A stretch of DNA of 64,000 nucleotides from Cellulomonas telluris. GTDB taxonomy: Bacteria > Actinomycetota > Actinomycetes > Actinomycetales > Cellulomonadaceae. Where the stretch lies: positions 558,001 to 622,000 of the forward strand of contig NZ_QXFN01000002.1 of NCBI RefSeq assembly GCF_004886325.1, read 5' to 3'. Each line of letters starts with the position of its first letter. Positions within the stretch are counted from its first letter, which is position 1. Shown here one piece after another: positions 57,501 through 64,000 of the stretch. The position numbers and the translations under genes are program-made. Under the pieces are notes generated by a model. The model worked only from the letters and a program-made list of their open reading frames with translations. It did not search any database and had not been told where the DNA came from.

Positions 57501-57811
57501 ACGAGCGGTCCGCTGCGCCACACCTCCTCGTCGCCGGGGATCCCGCTCAGCGTCTCCTCGACGACGTCGCGCGCGATCCCGAGCGCGACCTCGGGGTCCT
57601 CGTCGTTCGGACGCACGGTGGCCAGGAAGCGGACGGACTCGTCGTCGGCGCGGTGCAGCGCCTCGTCGAGCGCGTCGTTCTGCGTGCCGTCGAGCAGCAG
57701 GGCGAACGTGCCGAGCAGCGTCGTGGCGGTGAGCGCGACGACCGCGACGGTCGCGAGGACCGCGCCCTGGTCGCGGACGCGTCGCGTGAGGACCCGCCAC
57801 CGCCAGCCCAT
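54509..57811 (-). CDS. Large FtsX-type ABC permease 1
   Basis: A 1100-residue membrane protein, first gene of the exporter operon. TM1 is near residues 17-39 (GAVLATVAVVALTATTLLGTFALLL). An extracytoplasmic domain follows (about 40-290), then FtsX unit 1 (VVVVGLLLTVLATTVMLLAARLLGERRAAEGELLAARGA), further helices, a second large extracytoplasmic domain (about 560-930) and a terminal FtsX unit (GLGASASVAVRSRRLELARLQALGSDRGSLVRGLLGEHALL). ATG 57811 is chosen because GGGAGG lies six bases upstream; GTG 57817 is an alternative. The cargo is unknown. Confidence 0.88.
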   Translation of the reverse strand: MGWRWRVLTRRVRDQGAVLATVAVVALTATTLLGTFALLLDGTQNDALDEALHRADDESVRFLATVRPNDEDPEVALGIARDVVEETLSGIPGDEEVWRSGPLVRLPGRTPTGAVPLAYTAAYPGLDENARLVAGAWPDAVRDGDGRLLVAVPALAAQEYGWQVGTVVPVGLERGESRDEWVVVGVHELEGPRGTWDRDRLDGRGHDPAFPVPGSAGMSTTDAWGPVLVDPAALAARGSVESMELVVVPRLVDAPRGAVTALRAAVPDMQVALAADLRPTEARGAVRTRVDRTIDAAWRELAVTRAGVVVVGLLLTVLATTVMLLAARLLGERRAAEGELLAARGAAPRQLRSLAVLEAVGLLVAVTLVAPWASRALYGLLVGGELLGSAGFDAPEGAPVLLVATCALVGAVLAVSLVVPQWHAAGSSAPSAHAGLVRAGADLALVALAGVALWQLLTYGAPFAVPSAAATVDPVLAGAPALVALGAAVLALRLVPVVGRAADALAGRSRSLVAPLAAWQVARRPAAATGAVLVLVLAVASATFSQSFLATWRASQQEQADLAVGTDVRLDGLEGDGLPGARRTDAVLAAHPDVLAVPVVDRTASIGLAIDDFTRSSVQDTRLLAVDTTRPDVLRGRADVPWSQVVAPLAPSEARPGVTLPGDTEWVAAEVRVEQQYPAPGEVGLSLVVQDAQGVRTWISSHVPSLAEPGSAWFRVPELALPVTVVGVSARLRLAELPADWAAAEERGEGTSRTSITLASARAVDRSANALSFDDSAPSTPLALAELAAWPGAAFSGAVPYPADVAVSGTDVTVSADMDPIALSEPTIGGHTTIAAWEGEDELRAVLTADLAEEALVGPDDRVLVTVGGLDAVARVQAVVPYLPGTPRGPGMLVDSDALTRLLVDAGSPQTLLDGWWFAPPDDATARALAADLRTEALGDVTVRADERVTATRGPLRVSVPVALSLVGLGAGLLVVVGLGASASVAVRSRRLELARLQALGSDRGSLVRGLLGEHALLVAVGALAGVAIGLGLAHAVAPVLTVSGEGLRPVPAPGVAWPWGGQLLLTAALAVGACLAVGVVAGLLVRRASGALLRLGDDR

Positions 57812-57869
57812 CGGCACCTCCCCGTCCCGCCCCGCGACGTCGCGGGTGCCTGCCGAGACGCCAGGCTAG

Positions 57870-57899
57870 GGAAGCGGCCCTAGCGCTGGGACCGCTTCC
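57870..57899. promoter_or_regulatory. 8-bp inverted repeat upstream of FtsX operon
   Basis: GGAAGCGG (57870-57877) and CCGCTTCC (57892-57899) are exact inverted copies around a 14-bp spacer containing TAGCGCT. They are about 60 bp from the operon start and could be an operator for either divergent unit. Confidence 0.45.
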
Positions 57900-57912
57900 A
57901 CGTCACGGAACG

Positions 57913-57922
57913 GAAACGTTTC
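57913..57922. promoter_or_regulatory. GAAACGTTTC palindrome (LacI-like operator candidate)
   Basis: A perfect 10-bp palindrome with a central CG, embedded in CGGAAACGTTTCGTA, resembles LacI/GalR-family half-site structure. It sits between the divergent FtsX operon and the chemoreceptor gene. Confidence 0.45.
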
Positions 57923-58074
57923 GTACCCGGCGGTAACGGGCAGCCCGGGGGTGGTGAGGCGTCCGAGCCGTCGCCGTCCTCCTCAGTCCCGCCCGGTCCG
58001 GGCCGATGGGCCGTCGACGCCACCGACGGCCGGGGGCGTCCCCGGACGTCGACGCCACCGACCCGGGAGCTCTC

Positions 58075-60273
58075 GTGACCTCGCCCGCCGCCACCGGCGC
58101 CCCTCGCACGTCCACCGCCGCAGCGGTCCCCACCCCGCGGCCGCCCGCCGACGCGCCCGCCCCGCGCGGCACCCGTCCCGCGGCCGGCGCACCCGCGCAC
58201 CGGGGGCGCGTCCCCGGGCTGCGCGCCCGTCTCGTGGTCGCCGGCGGCGGTGCCGTCGTGGCGACCGCGCTCGTCCTGTCCGTCGTCGGCGGGGCCCTCA
58301 CGTCGGACCTCGCCGACCGCGCCGCCGACGAGGTCGCCGGGCTCGTCGGCACCTCCCTCACGGAGTCGGCCGACCACGCGGTCACCCTGGTCGGCACGCA
58401 GGTCGACACGGTGGGCGCGCACGTGCTGGCCCAGCTGCGCGTCGCCGAGCAGCTCGTCGAGCAGCGCGGGGGCGTGGGGTTCGGCGAGCCCGTCGCGTGG
58501 ACGGCGACGGACCAGGTCACCTCCGACCGCCGGGACGTCGTGCTGCCGGCGCTCCAGGTCGGCGGGGAGTGGCTCGGCCAGAACCGCGACACGGCCGTGC
58601 CCACACCCGTGGTGGACGAGGTCGCGGCCCTGCTCGGCGGTGCCGTGACCGTCTTCCAGCGCGTCGACGAGGAGGGCGACATGCTGCGTGTCGCCACCAC
58701 CGTCCCCACCGCCGACGGGAGCAGGGCCGTGGGCACCTCCATCCCCGCGGTCGGCGCGGACGGCGTCCCGACGCCCGTCGTCGAGGCCCTGCTCGCCGGC
58801 GAGACCTACAGCGGCGTCGCGACCGTCGTCGGCGTCCCGTACGTGTCGGCCTACTCGCCGCTCGTCGTGGACGGCCGCGTCGTCGGTGCGCTGTTCGTCG
58901 GGGTCCCGCAGGCCGACGTCGACGCACCCCTGCGGGCGTCGCTCGCCGAGGCGCGGGTGGGGGAGGGCGGCGGGCTGACCGTGCTCGCGGCGGACGGCTC
59001 CACCGTGGTGCCCGCCGCACCCGTCCTGGGCGACGCCGACGCGGCGGAGGTGGTCGCGCAGGGCGCCGAGCTCGCGGAGGGCGACCACGCGGTGCGGACC
59101 CTGCAGGTCGGCGGCGCGCCCGCCCGGGCGGTCGTGACCCGGGCGCCGGCCTGGGGCTGGACGGTCGTGGCGTGGGCGCCGGAGTCGGAGGTCGGCGCGG
59201 TGGCCGCGGAGCTGCGCGCGGGGTCCCGCACGCTCGTGACGACGCTGCTGCTCGTCGGGCTCGGCGTGGCGGTGCTCGCGGTGGCCGCGGTCGCCCTCTA
59301 CACCAGCCGTCTCGTGGGACGGGTCCTGCGCCTGACCCGCGCGCTCGAGCGGGTCGCCGCCCGCGACCTGGGCGTGCAGGTGCGGGCCGAGGGCCGGGAC
59401 GAGATCGGCGCCATGGGCGCCGCCCTCGCCGTGGCGGTCGAGGGCATGCGGGGCGCCGTGGCACGCATGCGCGACGGCGCCGCCGACGTGCGCGGCACCG
59501 CGGACCGGCTGACGGGGTCCAGCGCGGCGCTCGCCGCGGCCGCCCGCGAGTCCGCCACCGGCGCCGCCGGCGTCTCCGAGAGCGCCGGCGCGGTGTCGGC
59601 CGAGGTCACCGCCGTGACCGCGGCGACGACGGAGATGCAGGCGACGATCGCGTCGGTGGCGCGCGACGTCTCCTCCGTCCGGCAGCAGACCGGCGACACC
59701 GTCGCCCTCACGGGCGAGGCCGCGCTCGCGGCGCAGCGCCTCGCGGCGTCCTCGTCGCAGATCAAGGACGTGGTGGCCGCGGTGTCGGCGATCGCGGGGC
59801 AGACGCACCTGCTGGCGCTCAACGCGACGATCGAGGCCGCGCGCGCCGGGGAGGCGGGGCGCGGCTTCGCCGTCGTCGCCGGCGAGGTGAAGGGCCTGGC
59901 GGAGCAGACCTCCACCGCGCTCGGCACGATCGCGCCCGTGCTGACGGCCGTCGAGCGGGACGCCGGGGACGTGGGCGGCGCCGTCGGGCGCATCGCCGAG
60001 GCGATCCGGGCCGTCGACGACCACCAGTCCTCGATCGCCGCGGCGGTCGAGGAGCAGGCGGTGACGACGGCCGAGATCGAGCGCAACATGGTCGGCGCCG
60101 CCGGGGGGACGCAGGACATCGCCGCCGCGATGCAGCAGGTGGCCGACGAGGCGGCGCGCTCGCGGACCGAGGCCGACGAGGTGCACGACGCGGTCGGCGG
60201 CCTCACGCGCGTCGCGGCCGTCCTGCGCGAGGAGGTCGAGCGCTTCCGGCTCGACGGGACGACGGCGGCCTGA
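58075..60273 (+). CDS. Methyl-accepting chemotaxis protein with Cache-type sensor
   Basis: A 732-residue transducer. A roughly 50-residue Pro/Ala-rich cytoplasmic N-terminus precedes TM1 (about 53-75). A large extracytoplasmic sensor follows (about 76-382) of Cache_3/Cache_2 type ([43 protein letters not shown]), then TM2 (about 385-407), HAMP (about 408-460) and a signalling domain with tip [41 protein letters not shown]. There is no C-terminal CheR-docking pentapeptide. GTG 58075 follows GGGAG at 58065-58069. No che or flagellar genes are in the window. It likely senses small organic acids or sugars. Confidence 0.94.
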   Translation: MTSPAATGAPRTSTAAAVPTPRPPADAPAPRGTRPAAGAPAHRGRVPGLRARLVVAGGGAVVATALVLSVVGGALTSDLADRAADEVAGLVGTSLTESADHAVTLVGTQVDTVGAHVLAQLRVAEQLVEQRGGVGFGEPVAWTATDQVTSDRRDVVLPALQVGGEWLGQNRDTAVPTPVVDEVAALLGGAVTVFQRVDEEGDMLRVATTVPTADGSRAVGTSIPAVGADGVPTPVVEALLAGETYSGVATVVGVPYVSAYSPLVVDGRVVGALFVGVPQADVDAPLRASLAEARVGEGGGLTVLAADGSTVVPAAPVLGDADAAEVVAQGAELAEGDHAVRTLQVGGAPARAVVTRAPAWGWTVVAWAPESEVGAVAAELRAGSRTLVTTLLLVGLGVAVLAVAAVALYTSRLVGRVLRLTRALERVAARDLGVQVRAEGRDEIGAMGAALAVAVEGMRGAVARMRDGAADVRGTADRLTGSSAALAAAARESATGAAGVSESAGAVSAEVTAVTAATTEMQATIASVARDVSSVRQQTGDTVALTGEAALAAQRLAASSSQIKDVVAAVSAIAGQTHLLALNATIEAARAGEAGRGFAVVAGEVKGLAEQTSTALGTIAPVLTAVERDAGDVGGAVGRIAEAIRAVDDHQSSIAAAVEEQAVTTAEIERNMVGAAGGTQDIAAAMQQVADEAARSRTEADEVHDAVGGLTRVAAVLREEVERFRLDGTTAA

Positions 60274-60293
60274 GCCCGGCCCGCGACGACGAG

Positions 60294-60326
60294 GGCGGCC
60301 CGCCCGGTCGGACCGGGCGGGCCGCC
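60294..60326. terminator. Strong bidirectional terminator between chemoreceptor and fumC
   Basis: A perfect 15-bp stem joins 60294-60308 and 60312-60326 around a three-base loop, between convergent genes. Confidence 0.88.
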
Positions 60327-60339
60327 GTGGCGGGTGGGG

Positions 60340-61827
60340 TCAGGCCTGCGGCGGACGCGTCATCGACAGCACGTCGAGCGCCGAGTCGAGCTGCTCGAGG
60401 GTGATCTCCTCGCGCTCGACGTGACCCAGGTCGATCGTCGCCTGCCGGATCGTGACGCCGTTCTTCACGGCGTGCTTGGCGATCGCGGCGGCCGCCTCGT
60501 AGCCGATCACGCGGTTGAGCGGGGTGACGATCGACGGGGACGACTCCGCCAGCGCGCGGGCGCGCTCGACGTTGGCCGTCAGCCCGGCGACGGTGCGGTC
60601 CGCGAGCACGCGCGAGGCGTTCGCGAGCAGGCGCACGGACTCCAGCACGGCCGACGCGATGACCGGGATCTGCACGTTCAGCTCGAACGAGCCGCTGGCG
60701 CCGGCCCACGCGACCGTCGCGTCGTTGCCGACGACGCGCGAGCACACCATGAGCACCGCCTCGGGCACGACCGGGTTCACCTTGCCCGGCATGATCGAGG
60801 AGCCCGGCTGCAGGTCGGGGATCGCGAGCTCGCCGAGGCCGGTGTTCGGGCCCGAGCCCATCCAGCGCAGGTCGTTGCAGATCTTCGTCAGGCTCACCGC
60901 GATGGTGCGCAGCGCGCCCGACAGCTCGACGAGGCCGTCGCGCGAGCTCTGCGCCTCGAAGTGGTCCCGCGCCTCGGTGAGCGGCAGGTCCGTGTCCTCG
61001 ACGAGCAGCGCGATGACCCGCTGCGGGAAGCCGGCGGGCGTGTTGATGCCCGTGCCGACGGCCGTGCCGCCGAGCGGGACCTCGGCGGCCCGGGGGAGCG
61101 CGGCCTGCAGCCGCTCGACCCCGTAGCGCACCGCCGCCGCGTACCCGCCGAACTCCTGGCCGAGCGTCACCGGGGTCGCGTCCATGAGGTGCGTGCGCCC
61201 GGCCTTGACGACCTCGGCCCACGCCGTCGCCTTCTCCTCCAGCGCGCGGGCGAGGTGCTCCAGCGCCGGCACCAGGTCGCGCACGACGCCCGCGGTGGCG
61301 GCCACGTGCACCGACGTCGGGAACACGTCGTTGGACGACTGCGAGGCGTTCACGTGGTCGTTGGGGTGCACGTCGCTGCCGAGGCGCCGCGTCGCGAGCG
61401 TCGCGATGACCTCGTTCGTGTTCATGTTCGAGCTCGTGCCCGAGCCCGTCTGGTAGACGTCCACGGGGAAGTGCGCGTCGTGGACGCCGCTCGCGACCTC
61501 GTCGGCGGCCGCCACGATCGCGTCGGCGACGTCCCTCGGCAGGACGCCCAGCTCGGCGTTCGCGCGGGCCGCGGCCTTCTTGATGCGCGCGAGCGCCTCG
61601 ATGTGGCCGCGCTCCAGCGTGCTGCCGGAGATGGGGAAGTTCTCGACCGCGCGCTGCGTCTGCGCCCGGTAGAGCGCCTGGGCGGGCACGCGCACCTCGC
61701 CCATCGTGTCGTGCTCGATGCGGAACTCCGGCTGGGCGGAGGGAGGGGTCGCGGCAGCGGGGGAGGCGGTGGCGGCGGCCGACCCCTCCGGGCCGGCCGC
61801 GACGTCGGGTCCGGTGCTGGAAGTCAT
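60340..61827 (-). CDS. fumC: Fumarate hydratase class II
   Basis: A 495-residue homotetrameric, iron-independent fumarase that interconverts fumarate and malate in the TCA cycle. It shows [55 protein letters not shown] and the superfamily signature [11 protein letters not shown]. The first roughly 32 residues (Ala/Pro/Ser-rich) are an extension absent from most FumC. ATG 61827 has GGGAGGAT eight bases upstream; the frame runs on to 61854. It is divergent from the sugar ABC operon. Confidence 0.97.
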   Translation of the reverse strand: MTSSTGPDVAAGPEGSAAATASPAAATPPSAQPEFRIEHDTMGEVRVPAQALYRAQTQRAVENFPISGSTLERGHIEALARIKKAAARANAELGVLPRDVADAIVAAADEVASGVHDAHFPVDVYQTGSGTSSNMNTNEVIATLATRRLGSDVHPNDHVNASQSSNDVFPTSVHVAATAGVVRDLVPALEHLARALEEKATAWAEVVKAGRTHLMDATPVTLGQEFGGYAAAVRYGVERLQAALPRAAEVPLGGTAVGTGINTPAGFPQRVIALLVEDTDLPLTEARDHFEAQSSRDGLVELSGALRTIAVSLTKICNDLRWMGSGPNTGLGELAIPDLQPGSSIMPGKVNPVVPEAVLMVCSRVVGNDATVAWAGASGSFELNVQIPVIASAVLESVRLLANASRVLADRTVAGLTANVERARALAESSPSIVTPLNRVIGYEAAAAIAKHAVKNGVTIRQATIDLGHVEREEITLEQLDSALDVLSMTRPPQA

Positions 61828-61889
61828 GGCCCGCATCCTCCCACTGGTGGACACGGACGCGCTCCGGTGGCGGGACCGCCGCGGTGGTA

Positions 61890-61906
61890 GTCGGATGGGG
61901 TCCGAC
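61890..61906. promoter_or_regulatory. GTCGGA/TCCGAC dyad upstream of sugar ABC operon
   Basis: GTCGGA and TCCGAC are exact inverted copies with a five-base spacer, about 30 bp before the binding-protein start. This is a weak operator candidate. Confidence 0.3.
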
Positions 61907-61934
61907 CCACCCCCGCGGAAGGGAGGCAGCGACG

Positions 61935-63224
61935 GTGCGACGACGAGCAGCGCTGCTCGCCACGGTCGCCCTCGTGGCGCCGCTGGCGGCGTGCGCGAGC
62001 GCCGAGGCGGGACCGCCGACGCTCACCTGGTACATCAACCCGGACTCCGGCGGGCAGGCGCGCATCGCGCAGCAGTGCACCGAGGAGTCGGGCGGCGACT
62101 ACCGCATCGAGACGGCCCTGCTCCCGCGCGACGCCCCCGGGCAGCGCGAGCAGCTCGTGCGCCGCCTCGCCGCCAACGACGCGTCGATCGACATCATGAG
62201 CCTCGACCCGCCGTACATCCCGGAGTTCGCGAACGCCGGCTTCCTCGCGCCGATCCCGCAGGACGTGCAGCAGGCCGTGACGCAGGACGTGGCCGAGGGT
62301 GCGATCGCCGGCGCGACGTTCCGCGACGAGCTCGTGACGGTGCCGTTCTGGGCGAACACGCAGCTGCTCTGGTACCGCAAGTCGGTCGCGGAGGCCGCGG
62401 GCCTCGACATGACGCAGCCCGTCACCTGGGACCAGCTCGTCGAGGCGGCGGCCGGCCAGGGCAAGACCGTCGCGGTGCAGGGCGTGCGCGCCGAGTCGCT
62501 CATGGTGTGGGTGAACGCGCTGGTCGAGTCCGCGGGCGGCCACGTCCTCGAGGACTCCGAGGCCGACGAGGGCGAGGACGTCACGCCCGACCTCGACTCC
62601 GACGCCGGCAGGCGCGCGGCGGAGGTCGTCCGCACCCTCGCCGACGCGGACGTGGGCGGCCCGCAGCTCGCGAACGCGAACGAGGACATCAACGCGAGCA
62701 TGTTCGAGAACGACGACTCCGCGGGGTTCATGGTCAACTGGCCGTTCGTCTGGCCGCGCGCGAACGCCGCGGTCGAGGCCGGCACGCTCGACCCGTCCGT
62801 CGTCGAGGACTACGGCTGGGCCCTGTACCCGCAGGTGGACGAGGGCCAGGAGTCGCGGCCCCCGTACGGCGGGATCAACCTCGGCGTCGGGGCGTTCAGC
62901 GAGCACGTCGACCTCGCCTTCGAGGCCGTGCAGTGCATCGTCGACCCCGCCAGGCAGGCGGAGTACTTCGTGACGGACGGCAACCCGCCGTCCAGCCTGG
63001 TCGCGTTCGACGACCCGGAGGTCCAGGAGGCCTTCCCCATGGCGGACGTCATCCGCGAGTCGCTGCAGAACGCGGCGCCCCGCCCGCAGACGCAGTTCTA
63101 CAACGAGGTCTCCTCCAGCGTGCAGCGCACGTGGCACCCGCCGCGCGGCGTCGGCCCGGACACGAGCCCGCGTGAGGCGGACGAGCTCATCGCGGCCGTC
63201 CTGAGCGGGGAGGCCCTGCTGTGA
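61935..63224 (+). CDS. Sugar ABC transporter substrate-binding lipoprotein (LpqY/ThuE-like)
   Basis: A 429-residue cluster D binding protein with a signal peptide and lipobox LAAC. The mature part begins [19 protein letters not shown] and contains [46 protein letters not shown], the hinge [12 protein letters not shown] and [15 protein letters not shown]. It is similar to mycobacterial trehalose-binding LpqY and to ThuE. It delivers trehalose or related alpha-glucosides to the SugA/SugB-like permeases that follow. GTG 61935 follows GGGAGG (61921-61926), and its stop overlaps the permease by GTGA. Confidence 0.9.
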   Translation: MRRRAALLATVALVAPLAACASAEAGPPTLTWYINPDSGGQARIAQQCTEESGGDYRIETALLPRDAPGQREQLVRRLAANDASIDIMSLDPPYIPEFANAGFLAPIPQDVQQAVTQDVAEGAIAGATFRDELVTVPFWANTQLLWYRKSVAEAAGLDMTQPVTWDQLVEAAAGQGKTVAVQGVRAESLMVWVNALVESAGGHVLEDSEADEGEDVTPDLDSDAGRRAAEVVRTLADADVGGPQLANANEDINASMFENDDSAGFMVNWPFVWPRANAAVEAGTLDPSVVEDYGWALYPQVDEGQESRPPYGGINLGVGAFSEHVDLAFEAVQCIVDPARQAEYFVTDGNPPSSLVAFDDPEVQEAFPMADVIRESLQNAAPRPQTQFYNEVSSSVQRTWHPPRGVGPDTSPREADELIAAVLSGEALL

Positions 63225-64000
63225 GCAGCGTCGCCGGGGCACCCCCGGCCCTCGCCGAGGACGACCGCCCGCGCGGCCGGTCCGCCCGCAGCGGCGCGCC
63301 GCGGCGCTCCGACCGGGCCCGGCAGGAGGCGCGCCTGGGCATGCTGCTGTGCGCGCCGGCCGTGCTCGTGCTCGTCGCGGTCGTCGGGTACCCGATCCTG
63401 CAGGCCGTGTGGGACTCGCTGTTCAGCTACCGCCTGACGAACCCCGACGCGCGCGAGTTCAACGGCCTCGCCAACTACGCGCTGATCCTCACGGACCCGA
63501 TCTGGTGGCAGGCGCTCGGCGTGACCGTGCTCATCACGGCGATCACCGTCGCGATCGAGCTCGTCCTCGGGTTCGGGCTCGCGCTGGTCATGAACCACGC
63601 GCTGAAGACCCTCCGGCCCGCGCTGCGCACGGCGATCCTCATCCCGTACGCGATCATCACGGTCGTCTCGGCGTTCGCGTTCCTCTACATGTTCGACCTG
63701 ACGAGCGGGTTCGTGAACAGCTGGCTGCCGTTCGTCGCCGACGGCAAGGACTGGTTCGCGACGTTCGGCTCCGCGGTGAGCGTCATCATCCTGTCGGAGA
63801 TCTGGAAGACGACGCCGTTCATCTCGCTGCTGCTGCTGTCGGGCCTGGCGCAGGTGCCGGGCGACCTGGCGGAGGCGGCGAAGGTCGACGGCGCGACCGC
63901 GTGGCAGCGGCTGTGGCGCGTGACGATCCCGAACATGAAGGCCGCGATCATGGTCGCGCTGCTGTTCCGCACGCTCGACGCGTTCCGCATCTTCGACAAC
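63221..64000 (+). CDS. Sugar ABC transporter permease, SugA-like (3' truncated)
   Basis: At least 260 residues of a MalF/SugA-type permease with no stop before the window end. A roughly 38-residue Arg-rich cytoplasmic N-terminus precedes TM1 (GMLLCAPAVLVLVAVVGYPILQAVWDSLF), FNGLANYALIL, further helices and the ATPase-coupling EAA loop EAAKVDGATAWQRLWRVTIPNMK near residue 225. GTG 63221 overlaps the binding-protein stop (GTGA). A SugB-like second permease is expected next, beyond the window. Confidence 0.93.
   Translation, partial: MSSVAGAPPALAEDDRPRGRSARSGAPRRSDRARQEARLGMLLCAPAVLVLVAVVGYPILQAVWDSLFSYRLTNPDAREFNGLANYALILTDPIWWQALGVTVLITAITVAIELVLGFGLALVMNHALKTLRPALRTAILIPYAIITVVSAFAFLYMFDLTSGFVNSWLPFVADGKDWFATFGSAVSVIILSEIWKTTPFISLLLLSGLAQVPGDLAEAAKVDGATAWQRLWRVTIPNMKAAIMVALLFRTLDAFRIFDN

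Noticed and set aside
54503-57883. Long open frame on the plus strand across FtsX-type permease 1
   Set aside because: Composition is repetitive Arg/Gly/Ala without motifs. The minus strand has a permease with an RBS and operon overlaps.

Overview
The window is about 64 kb of very GC-rich actinobacterial chromosome, most likely Cellulomonas or a close relative. The evidence is the GH10-type xylanase with a Pro/Thr linker and CBM2, many GTG starts, many GTGA/ATGA 4-bp gene overlaps, a mycothiol enzyme (Mca), DtxR/IdeR-type iron boxes and leaderless promoters. I see no transposase, integrase, prophage, CRISPR array, rRNA or biosynthetic megacluster.

Layout: 3-692 is the 3' end of a secreted xylanase. 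732-5612 holds a PrmC-related methyltransferase (minus), enolase, an FtsB/DivIC-type division protein, a DUF501 protein and a Ppx/GppA phosphatase. 5613-5912 holds a nested palindromic repeat and a probable PadR operator, followed by padR plus a HAAS-domain membrane protein, a CNNM/CBS transporter and type-II NADH dehydrogenase. 10870-10943 is a tRNA with a UAA anticodon but a short (class I) variable loop. 11874-16605 is an iron module: siderophore ABC transporter (binding protein, two permeases, ATPase) and a convergent siderophore-interacting reductase, each with an iron box. 16796-30756 holds an RND exporter, a two-gene ABC exporter, Bax-inhibitor-1 protein, cystathionine beta-synthase, CE7 acetylxylan esterase, FKBP, a transglutaminase-like protein, an Asp/Glu racemase, an alditol oxidase and a CPBP-like membrane protein.

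30842-33973 is a tightly coupled four-gene cassette: unknown protein, WXG100-like protein, WXG-fused DUF1023 alpha/beta hydrolase, lipoprotein. 33983-36342 (minus) holds LigB DNA ligase and MsrA. 36438-40164 is metB, an AI-2E family transporter and ilvA. 40241-45451 holds greA, DUF4307, mca, a small membrane protein, a nitrilase, hemolysin III and a short-chain cis-prenyltransferase. 45742-49891 holds phoH and a manganese ABC transporter whose candidate operator covers the start codon. 49951-57811 (minus) is a four-gene MacB-like ABC system with two giant FtsX-type permeases. 58075-61827 holds a chemoreceptor and fumarase. 61935-64000 begins an LpqY/SugA-type sugar ABC operon that leaves the window.

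From general knowledge, the runs eno-ftsB-DUF501-ppx and (cbs)-metB-greA-DUF4307-mca-hemolysin III-Z-FPP synthase-phoH-fumC have the same order as in mycobacteria (Rv1023-Rv1026 and about Rv1077-Rv1098c). The core backbone is therefore recognisable, and the iron, manganese, WXG, polyol/xylan and exporter modules look like lineage-specific additions. All function calls come from reading the sequence; no database search was run.
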